NCBI GenBank assembly: GCA_963971405.1
Contig: OZ020484.1
Location: forward strand, 30,092,770 to 30,156,769
Direction of reading: 5' to 3'
DNA length: 64,000 nucleotides
Source of the DNA: Psococerastis gibbosa
Lineage: Eukaryota; Arthropoda; Insecta; Psocodea; Psocidae
Shown piece by piece: positions 1-11,200 of this stretch; position 1 is the first letter of the stretch; the number at the start of each line of letters is the position of its first letter. A program made the translations under genes and the position numbers. Under the pieces are notes generated by a model. It worked only from the letters and a program-made list of their open reading frames with translations, made no database searches and was not told where the DNA came from.

Positions 1-2
1 CA

Positions 3-3000
3 GACTTGTATATCAACCGTTTCCCCCTTTTGTGCTTCGAGCCTCATTTACGTATTGTCAACGGTACTGAAGCTGCCAGCTACAAGTTGAAGCTTAAATA
101 TACATTATTCTGATTTTTATATTTAGAGCGGTGTGCATGACAAACTTGCTGGATGCATTGCACCTCATGTTGGCGGTGAAACGTCTCGCGCACAATTTGC
201 CCGTCAGAGACGGTCTGAACTCAGCCAATCTGGACCTAGTTGTCATCATGGTCGCGCGCGTAAAGCTCCGCAAGGCAGCGGAGTTGATTGTCAGTCTGAA
301 TGGTATGGTGGACGATATCACGTACCATGCCCTCTGCCTCAACTTCTTCCGCACAACCGGGTTCTGGGTGGAGGAGCCCCGGAATTGTTTGACTTTTCTG
401 AAGGATGCTCTCGGCAGATCGTCATTGGAGGACACTCGCAGTAATCGTGAGGGATTGGTCTCGTTGTGGCTGTGGTATCTTTACACGTAAGTCTTAGTAT
501 TTCTTAGCTTCTAAAATTCAAAACATCAGTCAATCTTGATAGTTTCGGAGCAAAGTTTCGCCAGATGGCGGAAGGGATTACCAGTCTGAAAGGCATGGTG
601 GACCATGCCCTCTGCCTCAACTTCTTCCGGACGACCGGGACTGTTCATAGGAGCCCTGGACTTGTTTGACGTTTGACCCTCTCGGCAGATCGTCATTGAA
701 TGATAATCGCAGTAATCAGGAGGGATTGGTCTCCTCGTGGTATCTTTACACGTACTGTAATTCATTGTATTAAGAGTTAGCTTCTAATTATGGCTATAAA
801 AGACCATGTTCTGGTTAGGGCTCCCGAGGCTGAACACTGCCACTACGTGACTCAAGAGAAGTTATTTTCTACGTAGAATATTTGGGGGCAGAATGGTTAC
901 AGGCATCGATCAACTCAACGAATATTATCAGGAAGGCAAATGGGGGAAGTAGGGCGTTCAAGAAAGAGATGGTCCGACCAGCGTCCGTTACACGATTCCC
1001 TTCTCACTTGGTCATTATAATTTGCTTTGCTTCAGGAACCCGGCGTACGCCTCTGAATGGGAGAAAAGAATCGTCTTGCATACGCACCCAGAGCTGCCGA
1101 TTACAATTTCAACCTTATTCCTTATGGGCCAGGAAACTTGGGCGTTACTCCTGCAAATTCATTACTCGACTTCTCGTTCACCTCTAAAGGTCCGGCTGTT
1201 GACGAAGAGACTTGCAAAACTGAAGCAATTGTCAAACCACTTTCATTACCTGACTCCTTGGTAAGCTACTTCCTCATCCATTGCTGTGGTTTCAGGTCAG
1301 ACGAGCGTATTATTAGTCGTTTCGGTCCAGTTGGTGGAGAACGCGACTACGAAGCGGAAGGTCGAGGTTCGAAACTCAATATATGAGGACGCCGGACCTG
1401 GGCCTACAAGTACCTAACCCTAATGGATACGTCGTGGCCGTATCGTAGACTTATTTCATGACATGCTTGAGAAATTCATGAAATGGTCGCATTTCATGAA
1501 ACGTTTCAGTGTCCAATGGCCACACCATGATGTGGTTTGGACAGATCCATGATAAGAAATCCTTTCTCAATATGGTCAACTAAATCACCAAATCACGCCA
1601 CATCTATGGCCACGACAGATACATTACCTTTATGCGTAGAGGGAAAGCGTGGGTGCCGGACATGTTGCTGATCGCAACGTTCCAAATAGAACAAGAGGGA
1701 AGATCTTTTATGGGCTGTCGTGCCACGGCGTTTTTAGCCATTAGTGTTTCCTTTCTTTTTAAAACTAATGGTTTACAGTAGTATTGCTCATTAATCTCTT
1801 GACATTCGACTTGAATTTGTGTTGTTGTTGTGACCGTGCGACCCAATATTTGTTTTAATTGCAGGCTCTATTACTTGAAGGCTCATTATACCATGTGGCT
1901 CACCAACAACCCCTCCTCTGCATTGGCATTCCTGGAGCGTGCCGCTAAAGCCGCCACCGAAAACGGCTGCAAGTTTCTCATGATAAGAATTGAATTTGTC
2001 AGAGAGGTAAGTTGGTCTAATGACCATACCACAGGTACATCGAGAGGGTTCGATATAAGCACGTGGTTCAGCATGCTTACAGATCACACCTTTTACATTG
2101 TGTCATTATGTCAAAAGTAGGCTTGTCTCAGCTTGTCCGTTATATCTTGTCGTCGGTATAGGACGTACGTGACTGTGTGCCAATATTAATATCAATAATG
2201 TCTGAAAAACTATGGGTCGTTGTCATTGGGTAAGGACTACTTTAAGCATTGAAGAAGAGAAACAGCTGGCACCTCAAATATAAAGTGGAAGAGCGTAATA
2301 GGTAGGGTATTTATTAAGACAGGAAAATCTGGCCCATCATCATTGAGGGCACAGTGGAAGGAACCAACAGAGGAGGGTGGGCAATGAGGGAATTCATGGA
2401 TCAAGTGAAGGAGGACAACCGTACCACGAACTGAAGAAGGCGCAGGGCCCGGTTAGCTGGGGGATGCTATGTATGTAGTTGCTCCTAACCAATCGTTAAG
2501 AGTGTGACCTCAGGAGAAGGCTCATTCAAATTCAAATATATTTATTTACTGTTTTGATGTACAATTTGCTTGTGTTTGTGGTTCAGAGGGGCATTCCCGC
2601 GATGGACCCCTCAATCTAATCCTAAAATTACTCCTAAAATACAATTAAAATTAAAATAGAAAAAATGTTATAGTTTAAAAAAATTAAAAAAGAATTAAAC
2701 TAATTACACAGTGAACATACTTTATAGTTTTTTTTTATATTTTTAAGGCGTATTTTGTTACACGAATATTTTACATTTGAAAAGGCGTATTTTGTTACAC
2801 GAATTCGAATTTGGATTACTGGATTTGGTGCATTTTGTTACCAAAGGGGGCGGAGCCTATTAAATGTTCGATTCTTAACCCGGGTTAGAGAACAGGATTA
2901 GTATTATGTATTCAATAATATTTAATCTTGGTCGGGAGGTAGATCAGATATTCATTTTTTTTTCTGATAAGTTTTTTTTAGTTTTGCCACGATTTTGGCT

Positions 3001-5162
3001 TACAAAAATTTGTTTACGCTAGGCTGACATCTTGGATTTGTGATGACTATCGTGTTAATGGTTAATATTATGCTGTTGGTGTGACTTTCTATAGGGTTTA
3101 TTTTTTAAAATGTAACTGCAAAGGCTTTCGCGGCCAGAGTCATATGAAGAATCAGTAGAAAATGGGCTGATGGTCCATAGTCGATATGAAAGTCAACTTC
3201 CATAATCAACTTTCAAATCAACCACGGCCCATCAGCCCAATTTCTACTGGTTCTTTATTTTTTTTTAGTTAGTTGTTTTAAGTTATTTTTTATAATGGGT
3301 GCTGTTGATATCATTTATTTTCTTCAAATTTTGGATTGGCGCCTTTAATTTGAATTCATGTCTACTGCTTAGAATATAATATTTGAATATCACAATACGC
3401 TCATTTTGTTGCATTTTTTTGCTTCTTTTCCTCCTGTTCCCTGATTGGTCCAACTTCTAATACGGATTTGTGTTCAAATGTAAAATATTCGTGTAACAAA
3501 ATACGCCTGAACACAAATCCGTATTAGAAGTTGGACCAATCAGGGAACAGGAGGAAAAGAAGCAAAAAAATGCAACAAAATGAGCGTATTGTGATATTCA
3601 AATATTATATTCTAAGCAGTAGACATGAATTCAAATTAAAGGCGCCAATCCAAAATTTGAAGAAAATAAATGATATCAACATCACCCATTATAAAAAATA
3701 ACTTAAAACAACTAACTAAAAAAAAATAAAGAACCAGTAGAAATTGGGCTGATGGGCCGTGGTTGATTTGAAAGTTGATTATGGAATTTGACTTTCATAT
3801 GACTCTGGCCGCGAAAGCCTTTGCAGTTACATTTTAAAAAATAAACCCTATAAAAAGTCACACCAACAGCTTTATATTAACCATTAACACGATAGTCATC
3901 ACAAATCCAAGATGTCAGCCTAGCGTAAACAAATTTTTGTAAGCCAAAATCGTGGCAAAACTAAAAAAAACTTATCAGAAAAAAAAATGAATATCTGATC
4001 TACCTCCCGACCAAGATTAAATATTATTGAATATATAATACTAATCCTGTTCTATAATCCGGGTTAAGAATCGAACATTTAATACGCTCCGCCCCCTTTG
4101 GTAACAAAATGCACTAAATCCAGTAATCCAAATTCGAATTCGTGTAACAAAATACGCCTTCATTATGCATTGTCTTATGAAATGAAATTTAGATTTGGCT
4201 TACCATAATACACGCAGTACCCTTCGTTGGCATTCATTTGGTTCCTTATTGTTTCTGTAATACTTTGGAGGTTATGTGAAGTATAACTATTAAATTTGCG
4301 TTTTACCGTTGTATTGGCATGGCGGTCTTAAGGTCTATTGGCAGGCTGTTGTATAGTGAGATTGCGTTGTATATATGAGAGTGTTTGAATAGTGTTGTGT
4401 TTGTTTTACTTGTTCTTATGTTTCGGCTCTCGGCAAATCTTGTCCGTGCTCCATGTTGTACAAATTCTGCTTGCCCGCCTGGTGTGTCGTTGTGATTGGG
4501 TCTGAAAATTACTAATTGTTGTGCAGAGGTTGCTTCCTTCCGGACGTTATTGTTACATCACGATTGAAATCGGTAGCCCCAATTCGGAGTGTTCACCCGA
4601 CGGTTCAATGGGCATTATTCGAAAGGATATTCAGCATCCAGTAAGCTGTAACCGACTAATTCAGATTACGCGATTCCATTACTTAAATATTGGCTGTTTT
4701 CTTTTTCCTCAATACCCACTGAAATAAGTCATTCCGCTTCTATATACATTTTCAAGAAACACTATTCAAAATACCTCTTTGACTTTCAGGCACCTAATAT
4801 CAGGCCCTAATATTCGCTGTGAACATTGTTGTGTTTTTTTTTTTTTCATTATAGACGATTATTATTATTATTAAAATTTTCCTTAAAATTACGATAATGA
4901 TGTGGGATGTAGCCTGCGTACCTAATGCATCGTTACTGATGGTTGTATTACATTTTCTTCTTTCTTGATTGCTGCTATCTTGATTGCCTTTGAGATTTGT
5001 TGTCTGCTAAATGGGGTACTGATGTATGGATGTAATGGAATATGTTTGTTTCAGAGTTGGCTTCGGGGAGTGCAGCCGAAGCCCTTTTGCGCTGCTGACG
5101 GCGGAGAATGGACAAAGTTGGAGCATGTTGAACGTTCAGCTATTTATACCGGAAGGCATTAA
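3..5162 (+). CDS. 3' part of a spliced host gene, product unrecognised (six exons)
   Basis: Six exons are inferred: about 3-85, 127-486, 1036-1260, 1865-2006, 4527-4640 and 5055-5162. Exons 2 to 5 end in GTAAGT/GTAAGC-like donors and start after AG acceptors. Codon phase is consistent across every junction: exon 2 ends with two bases over, exon 3 ends with two bases over, exons 4 and 5 end in phase 0. The joined frame stops at TAA 5160-5162. The protein (roughly 290 visible residues) starts before the window. Exons 2 to 4 encode Leu/Ala-rich amphipathic stretches such as LVVIMVARVKLRKAAELIV and ALAFLERAAKAATENG, which resemble TPR-like helical repeats. I considered the C-terminal helical region of adenylate cyclase type 10-like proteins but cannot confirm it. 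The first intron (86-126) is only 41 bases long and is the weakest part of the model. Exon 3 also has another open frame, which fits the phases less well. Confidence 0.55.
127..486 (+). CDS. exon 2 of the unrecognised spliced gene
   Basis: The exon follows a T-rich acceptor ending TTTAG at 126 and ends at the donor GTAAGT at 487. The frame containing ATG 131 is open throughout and encodes a hydrophobic, helix-like stretch followed by NFFRTTGFWVEEPRN. A second frame from 133 is open only to 444 and does not reach the donor. The 3' half of this exon is duplicated just downstream (553-755). Confidence 0.55.
553..790 (+). pseudogene. decayed tandem copy of exon 2 (3' half) plus the start of its intron
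   Basis: The stretch repeats the 3' half of exon 2 about 270 bases downstream, sharing long blocks such as the one encoding HALCLNFFRTTG, CTCGGCAGATCGTCATTG and GGTATCTTTACACGTA. The similarity runs past the donor into intron sequence (TTAGCTTCTAA). In the copy the donor GTAAGT has become GTACTG and the frame holds stop codons, so it cannot replace exon 2 in splicing. It is a local tandem duplication that has since decayed. Confidence 0.75.
1036..1260 (+). CDS. exon 3 of the unrecognised spliced gene
   Basis: The exon starts after TTGCTTCAG (1035) and ends at the donor GTAAGC (1261). In the frame carried over from exon 2 it reads NPAYASEWEKRIVLH and onward with no stop, and it ends with two bases over, as exon 4 requires. 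The overlapping frame from ATG 1057 (LIPYGPGNLG) is also open and looks protein-like. It has TGA directly before its ATG and leads to a stop in exon 4, so I prefer the first frame. Confidence 0.5.
1865..2006 (+). CDS. exon 4 of the unrecognised spliced gene
   Basis: The acceptor TTTTAATTGCAG ends at 1864 and the donor GTAAGT starts at 2007. The exon encodes LYYLKAHYTMWLTNNP, then a strongly helical ALAFLERAAKAATENG segment, and ends in phase 0 at VRE. The spacing of aromatic, Ala and Leu residues suggests a TPR-like helix pair. This is the clearest exon of the gene. Confidence 0.65.
2515..4510 (-). mobile_element. LINE (CR1/L2-like) 3' end, split by a palindrome
   Basis: On the minus strand from about 4507 to 4308 an open frame contains RTSKTNTTLFKHSHIYNAIS followed by LYNSLPIDLKT and a stop. 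This matches the C-terminal pattern of CR1/L2/Crack-type LINE reverse transcriptases (a TR/TN motif, then YNSLP). The matching 3' untranslated part continues at 2515-2745 and ends in a TTGAATTTGAAT-type tail at about 2525. The palindrome 2748-4160 sits inside this 3' untranslated region. The LINE is 5'-truncated and dead. Confidence 0.6.
2748..4160. repeat. 1.4-kb fold-back element (giant palindrome)
   Basis: The arms 2782-3476 and 3508-4160 are near-perfect reverse complements around a 31-base spacer. The outer ends read AAGGCGTATTTTGTTACACG. That terminal motif occurs four times: about 2748, 2782, in the spacer (inverted, ending about 3507) and at 4160 (inverted). The spacer is also the reverse complement of the flank 2748-2781. 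The left arm carries about 45 extra bases around 3145-3190 that the right arm lacks. Each arm includes a copy of the dispersed CAGCCC/GAACCAGTAGAA repeat. No coding frame is visible; this is a non-autonomous fold-back DNA element. Confidence 0.85.
4527..4640 (+). CDS. exon 5 of the unrecognised spliced gene
   Basis: The acceptor TTGTTGTGCAG ends at 4526 and the donor GTAAGC starts at 4641. The exon is exactly 38 codons in phase 0, including RYCYITIEIGSPNSE and SMGIIRKDIQHP. A minus-strand LINE remnant ends only a few bases upstream of the acceptor, so repeat DNA has filled the intron up to its edge. Confidence 0.5.
5055..5162 (+). CDS. terminal exon 6 of the unrecognised spliced gene
   Basis: The acceptor GTTTGTTTCAG ends at 5054. 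In phase 0 the exon encodes 35 residues ending AIYTGRH and a TAA stop at 5160-5162. Another frame of the same DNA stays open to 5188 (ending NNNSIIGY) but does not fit the phase-0 junction. AT-rich sequence with AATAAATAAATA at about 5396 could hold the polyadenylation signal, although a SINE tail lies there too. Confidence 0.45.
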   Translation, partial: SWLRGVQPKPFCAADGGEWTKLEHVERSAIYTGRH

Positions 5163-5395
5163 TAATAATTCTATCATTGGGTACTAATTTATAATTAGGT
5201 ACCTACTTTGTTTCTAGACATTTATTTGATACTATGTCGACTAAATTTGTTTCAATTAAATTGATTGCGTTATTGATCTCGTTTTTAATCTTTACTGTGT
5301 AGGTGGGTCTTCGTACCTTTTCCGCTATCATCCCACATAACTTTTTTCGTGTTTTTACTTAATAGAAAGAAAAACCGTAGGCCTACCTATTGTAA

Positions 5396-5600
5396 ATAAA
5401 TAAATATATAAGGACTTTTTCTATTACTAAGCCAACCTAGCGGAGTTAGGGCTATAAAGCCCTCTCTTACACTCAACTCGGAAGGCCCGGGACCGCCTGC
5501 TTTACAAGCCCTCCGGAGCATGAGCAGAAAATGTAGCCAGTGTGGGACTCGAACCAGCAACCTTTCGGGTGAAAGTCCGTACCACTACGCTACATGTCTT
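5396..5600 (-). mobile_element. tRNA-derived SINE, family 1
   Basis: Read on the minus strand it starts with a tRNA-like head: an A-box-like TAGCGTAGTGGTA and a B box GGTTCGAGTCCC (complement of 5544-5555). A unique body follows with TAAAGCAGGCGGTCCCGGG and GGGCTTTATAGCCCTAACTC, then a TTTATTTATTTA tail. Other copies lie at about 25915, 30459, 38062 and 62920. Confidence 0.8.
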
Positions 5601-5604
5601 GACT

Positions 5605-6139
5605 ACCGGTGTAAGCTTGTAAACTGATTTTATTGACATTTATTTATATTATTTAGCAGGCCAAAACTCAGATATATTCTTTAAAATTCCCACAAATAAC
5701 CATCTACCACTGTCCTAGTTCGTCACGTGTACGTTATTGTAAGCCTTCCTTCAACCAAAAAAATCAACTACACCTTTGTACCTACAATATACCAGCTAAC
5801 TCCAGGAAATTCATGTTTAACACGTAACAAACAGAAGCGTACTGAATCGGAATAATAACGAAAGCACAGTATTAAGACATGATCCAACATGCAGTGGTGG
5901 CGTGGCCTCTGATAACATTCCAGCAGTGTAGGAGTGGGGTGATAACGGAAAAGATCCGGTCTTGAGACGCAACTCAGGTTGAGATAGCAGGGAGCCAATC
6001 AGGTGCGAGGAAGGCTCCGCCTCAAACCCCCTCCCCCCGCAGCTTGGTATAAATATCAGTGCACATCCCCTTGCCCAACTTAGGGGTGATGAAAGGGGCA
6101 AGTAAAGGCACAGGTGCTGGCTTGCTCAAACAGTTGCCG
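5605..6139. other. no gene seen
   Basis: The stretch is AT-rich at first and becomes GC-richer near 5880-6100 (a CCCCTCCCCCCGC run at about 6030). Short open frames on the minus strand overlap one another in different frames and show no family pattern. I see no gene. Confidence 0.5.
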
Positions 6140-6262
6140 CTGATCCTCCGAGATACAATCTAAGAAGTCTACGTCTCTAGTTCAACTGAAGATGTTGACG
6201 AAACGTTCAAGATTGAATGACCGCGGCCTATCATCTGGGATTCTACTGCTTCATCACGTAAC
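6140..6262 (+). repeat. dispersed repeat with a GATGTTGACGAAACG core
   Basis: The stretch contains CAACTGAAGATGTTGACG then AAACGTT, and GCGGCCTATCATCTGGGATT then CTACTGCTTC. It is a short, diverged copy of the repeat found at 27836, 57763 and 60108. The stem region between CTGA and GAAACG is shortened compared with the other copies. Confidence 0.6.
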
Positions 6263-6654
6263 CCCGACCGAGAAAACCTTTTTAACTATATCCTGGGCTA
6301 TATAGTTGCCATTGCCTGGCAATTATTTATTTACGGGGAGAGTGTGTTATAGCCTATTGCAAGACGACGGAAGTACACAAACTATAAGCTTTAACCATGT
6401 AGGATTTAAGTATAGTAGGTACCTACTTAAGTTAATATTTTTTAGTGGAACAGCTAAGATATTGTACTGTACCTAATTATAGTTATAATTAAATTAGAGT
6501 AACAAAGTGCAATGTACAAAATTTGCAGTGTGTAACTAATTCAACTAACACAGGATTTTATTTTCGGCACCTTCAGGGTGCGCGGAGAACGTTATCACAG
6601 TATTCACATTGATCAGAGCCATTGTTCCCATCACTGAAATAAACTTAGCCCAAC

Positions 6655-7100
6655 TCGTTGTTGTTGTTGTTGTATGGGTAGTAGCACGAATGCTAATGGT
6701 TGTTCTTGATAGATTCACTTCAAACTAGCACTTAGTTCTAATGTTGCCGGAGGGAGCATTCTAGTCTTGTTTTTGTTTGACGGTCGCACTGTCTTTTATT
6801 TCACGGCGTAGATTATTATATCTGGATAACCACGAATAGAAGATTCCGCGCCTTTGGAATTCTGACATAGCCCGCTCCAGGTAGATGCTATTATGCTGTC
6901 TGGTGTTGTATGCATGCACGTCTCTAAAGAATTGAACTTTGTCTCGTAGATACTCTGGGAGATGACCGATCAGAATTTTGTGTATGAACGACAAAGTATC
7001 CAATATGACCTGGTCTTGTACTGACGTCAGTTTGAGCTCACTTAACATGTCAGTGACACGAGTGTCCTGTGGTGCATTTAGTATAGCTCGCAAGCCCGTG
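6655..7100 (-). mobile_element. 5'-truncated LINE (CR1/L2-like) stub
   Basis: The minus-strand frame 7093-6761 (110 codons) contains LDTLSFIHKILIGHLPEYL, then FRDVHAYNTRQ, then RYNNLRREIKD. This order (fvhK...G..P.YL, dvH.Y.TR, YN.Lp..i) is the C-terminal thumb region of CR1/L2-type reverse transcriptases. After the stop the sequence runs to a CAACAACAACAA tail (complement of about 6657-6675). The catalytic part is missing. There is no relation to the host gene upstream. Confidence 0.75.
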
Positions 7101-7206
7101 TTAAAAACGACTTGTTAGGTCTATACTATGTAGGTAAGTTAAAGTACAATGTTATTGGAAAAAATCAGCAGTGTACACCGTAGATTACGTAATAGGCTAT
7201 AGGCTG

Positions 7207-7483
7207 TGTTTCTGAGAAAATGATATTTATTTTTAATTACTTTATAAACGCGGGAGAGACTATATTATTATTTTTCCTGAGTGTTGGTACGTCGACCTGT
7301 TGGTGCTTGTTGCTAATGGCTGAAAGGAGAAGACATTCAGACGCTATCACGCAAAGTTCCTTTTTAATAATTTTAGTTGTGTGGTCGCTGCATCCCTCCC
7401 CATTCCTCCCCACACCCACCCTACCGCACCGCTAATCAAAAATATAACTTACAGTCCACTCCGAACCACGTACGTAAGTAAAT
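7207..7483 (+). repeat. 5' LTR of the BEL/Pao element
   Basis: It is collinear with 17015-17285, from TGTTTCTGAGAAAATG to ACCACGTACGTAAGTAAA. Differences include GACGCTATCACG against GACGTTTTCACG and an extra ACTTA-like 5 bases near 7446. The end is not the usual CA, so its exact boundary is uncertain by a few bases. Confidence 0.85.
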
Positions 7484-7566
7484 ATTTTTGGACCTTCAAG
7501 CCGCATTGTTTTATTACAATTTTTAATTGTTTTTTTTCTCAGAAGTGTAGACTACCGTATTCAAAA

Positions 7567-8218
7567 ATGCCCCAGGAAGTTAATCAATTATTAGCCAATA
7601 GGCAATTTTATTTTGATAGGCTGAAAATAATATATGATTTCATGGTTGATTCAAATACCACTCAGGTTGAGGCGTGCCAAACTCGTTGGTCACAGGCATT
7701 AGAGATCAAGTTGAAGTTTGAAAATATACAGGAAAAATTAAACATTGCGTTAGTTTCTAAACTAGATCCTAATGCTGAGCTTTTAAAGTGGCAGGATGAG
7801 TTCGATAACATGTTATACTCATGTGACATGAAATTTAGAAAAATCTTGGGATCCCGTGCAGCAGCGGCTGCAGCTAAGAGTCAATCCGCTCAGTCTACCG
7901 CACAGGTTCAACCTACTGATAACTTCCTACCTAAACTAAAAATAGAGGATTTTAGCGGAGATATTAATAATTGGCAAAGGTTCATTTCCTTATTTGATGT
8001 TACTGTACACAATAATAGTGCTTTAAAACCAGAGGCCAAGTTTTATTACCGTACCTCCGTTCCGTTCTTAAAGGGGAAGCGCTCAAGCTAATTGAACTTT
8101 TCCCCATTGATGCACAAAGCTACCCATTAGCTTATGACGCTTTAAGTAAAAGGTATGAGAATAAACGCTTACGTGCTTCTTACTATTTAAATAAGATTTT
8201 TACTTATGAAAAAACACC
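7567..8218 (+). pseudogene. BEL/Pao gag, N-terminal part (broken)
   Basis: The frame opens at ATG 7567 (MPQEVNQLLANRQFYFD), about 85 bases after the LTR. It runs through a helical N-terminal domain and an Ala/Gln linker into LPKLKIEDFSGDINNW, the hallmark of the DUF1759-type gag region of Pao elements. The frame breaks near 8070; the expected sequence continues in another frame (AYDALSKRYENKRLRAS) until the hAT insertion at 8219-8226. The rest of gag resumes at 12002. Confidence 0.8.
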
Positions 8219-8226
8219 GCTTAACT

Positions 8227-11200
8227 CAGTGCCGTGCCGTGGATTTTTCAAGCATGAAGCAAGGTTCGAAAATGGCGCCCTCTTGTATGCATATATTATA
8301 TATACGTATATAGTGTATAGGCCCTATATATAATATATGTATAGCACCATAGGTACATAATATATTTCCCAAATAAAAACAAAACCATCTTCATCGAGAA
8401 AAATTTATTATTTATTACGCATTGAAGTTATAAAAAAGAATTTTCCTAGTTCTTCATGAAACTCCTCATAAAATGGAAAGTAATTACTGGCATAATGGTA
8501 CATTTTAACAATATTAGGCTACTTCAATTTTACTTTCCTTACTTTCAATTTGGCAAATTCGTCAATCAAATCAGTATAGTCGAGAGTGGCGGCCAAGCCA
8601 GACTCAATCGATATTACAGCTAAGTTGGACAGTTTCAGTTGACTAATAGAATTTCTTAAATAATTTTTAATTATTTTCAGTTTTGAAAAGCTCCTCTCCC
8701 CACTCGCAACAGATACGGGCAGGGTGAGGAGTATTCGTAAGGCCACAATTAGGTTGGCGTACAACGGTTCCAACTCGTTTTCCACTAAATAATTGAGAGT
8801 GTCTAAAGGCTTCATGGATTTAGGCAATAAACGGGCCACATCACGCAACTCATCTTGTAAATCAATTCCATTTATATCAGATTCATTGTCAGCTGTTAAA
8901 ATATTTCCAAGTTCTTTACAAAAAGTTTCAAGAGTTTCGTCATCAATATCTCTAATTTTATAGATATCATATAAAAATTGGAAATTCTTACTATGATTTT
9001 GTAGAAGTTGGAATCGCTCACACAATGAAGTAATGGTTTTGTCTAAAATATAATAAAAAAAATTTACAGCAAATTTTTTTTCTTCATTTAAAGGTTCATC
9101 TTCTGCTTTTTCATCAAATTGTCGCTTTTTTTTTCTGGCCCTTACCTCCATTTCTTTAGGGAATTCCTTATTGCATTCCATTTCGTCTGCGATTTCGTTG
9201 GCTGTAATTTTTATATGCTCCAGCCCTGCTTCTCTAAATGCTTGAATCCTGTTAATTGTCTCTGATAAAAGTGTTACGCAGTCCGAAAGATTTATTGTAA
9301 TTGATTGAAGTAACTTGGAAACCACATTCACTTCAAATAAAATATTATACCACAGAACTAACCCACAGATAAATTTGTAATTATTAATGCTTCTAGCCAA
9401 CCCTCTAGCTCTTACTTTAGCCTCTTCGTCAGTCCTTTCATCTTCCATGATATCTATCAATGTGTCATACACATCGCCTAGTTGATACCTCAGTGGTTTC
9501 AATGCATCGATTCTACTAGACCATCTAGTAGCACTCAAGGGTTTGATAGTCAACTGAGTGACATGTTTTTTTAAGGCCTCCCAACGCTTTGTAGAAGCGG
9601 ATAAAAAGTTATATAGTTCTTGTACGGTAGAAAAGAATGATGTGGTTTCCAAGGTACATGAAGCCGCATCATTTACAACAAGGTTTAAAGTATGATTTGC
9701 ACATGGCACATAAAAAGCTCGAGGATAATTTTTAAGGATGCGACTTTGTACACCTTTTCTCACTCCTTTCATGTTGGCGCCATTGTCGTATCCCTGACCT
9801 CTTAACCACTTCAACGTGAATCCCAATTTCTTTAAATGCGCCAGAATAAGCTCAGCCAAAGCTTCACCAGTCGAATTGGTAGCCTCAAAAAACCCAACGA
9901 AAAATTCATGAATTTCATACTTTTTAATTTTTTTGTTGAGGGTAACAATTCTTACTGTTAAGGACAGTTGCTCAGTATGGCTTACATCAGGCGTACAATC
10001 TGCTATCACTGAAAAATACTTAGCTGTATTTGTTAATTCCAAAATTTTTTCTAAAACAGTTTGCCCCATTAATTGAATCAATTCATCTTGTATACGGTTG
10101 CTTAAATAAGTAACAGACGGTTTGTCTGATGCCCTTTGAACTCTTCTAATGTGTTCCTCCATAACAGGATCAAACTCTGCAAGAAATTCTATAAATTTAA
10201 GAAAGTTTCCGTTATTTTCGGCAAACAAATGTTCATTTGATCCTCGCAGAGCTAAACATTGCGTTGCCAACGCCCTAATTAAAGAAATTATTCTTTTAAT
10301 GACTCCTCTCCAGTGCTGAATCTCCATTTCAGTAAGTCGTTGGTACTCATCGTCTATGGTTCTTTTCATCCGCAATCTTGAGTTAAATTCTTTCCATTTT
10401 CGAAAGGCATCCCTGTGGTATTTCGATTTTTCATGAGACTTGAGGGTTCTGCCAATATTCTGCCAATCGGAAAAGCCTGCTTTTGGCCATTGAGAGACGT
10501 CTGACTGATCAAAAAGTTTGCAACAGAAACAAAACACGGAGTCGTTTGAAACAGAATAAATGAGCCAATTTCTTTGTACAACTTCGCCATTTTGCAAAAC
10601 CATCTCATAATTTGATGCTACAAATCTACGTTTTGAGCTGTTGGCTGGAAATTGGAATTGTCGTACTTGTTGCGGGCCCCTTTCTACCAATATTTGACGA
10701 ATTGCCGAAGTAATTGAAAATCCCCATAAGGCTGGGTCAGAACTTAATTCAGAGACTTCGTTAGAACTGGATGGTCCCGATGGTGTATCATCATTTATCG
10801 GCTCGGATGCGTGACAATTCAATATCACAGGCGATTCTTCGGTTGAATTATTGTTGCTGGTGAAGGCCTTCATAGCTTTACTCAACTTTATATTTTCTTC
10901 TTCTCTCTTCTGTCGTTTTAGCTTGTTCTGATATCCGGACAATTTTCCACGTTTTTCTGACATGCTTGCACTGAAATAAATTATTTTCTGAATTACACAA
11001 ATTTTCTGGAGGAAGTGACTTTGGTATTTTTATTGATTTTTATGACTAACATCTCTTAAAATTTAATCAAAATCGTTAGAGCCGTTTTTTAGGAAAAAAA
11101 ATTGAAAACCTGATTTTTGGGGGCAGTGAAATTTGCAATCCTTCTGTTTTGTGCTCGTGTCCCTTAATATATGTGTGAAGTTTGATCAAAATCCATCCAT

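Noticed and set aside
133-444. 103-codon GC-rich frame in exon 2
   Set aside because: It stops before the donor and does not continue into exon 3; it is the shadow of the frame from 131.
1057-1386. Open frame with protein-like composition (LIPYGPGNLG and on) in exon 3
   Set aside because: TGA precedes its ATG and the frame does not join exons 2 or 4 without stops; the other frame fits all phases.
7381-7566. N-terminal extension of the BEL/Pao gag from ATG 7381
   Set aside because: This part lies in the LTR and leader; the gag-like sequence starts at ATG 7567.
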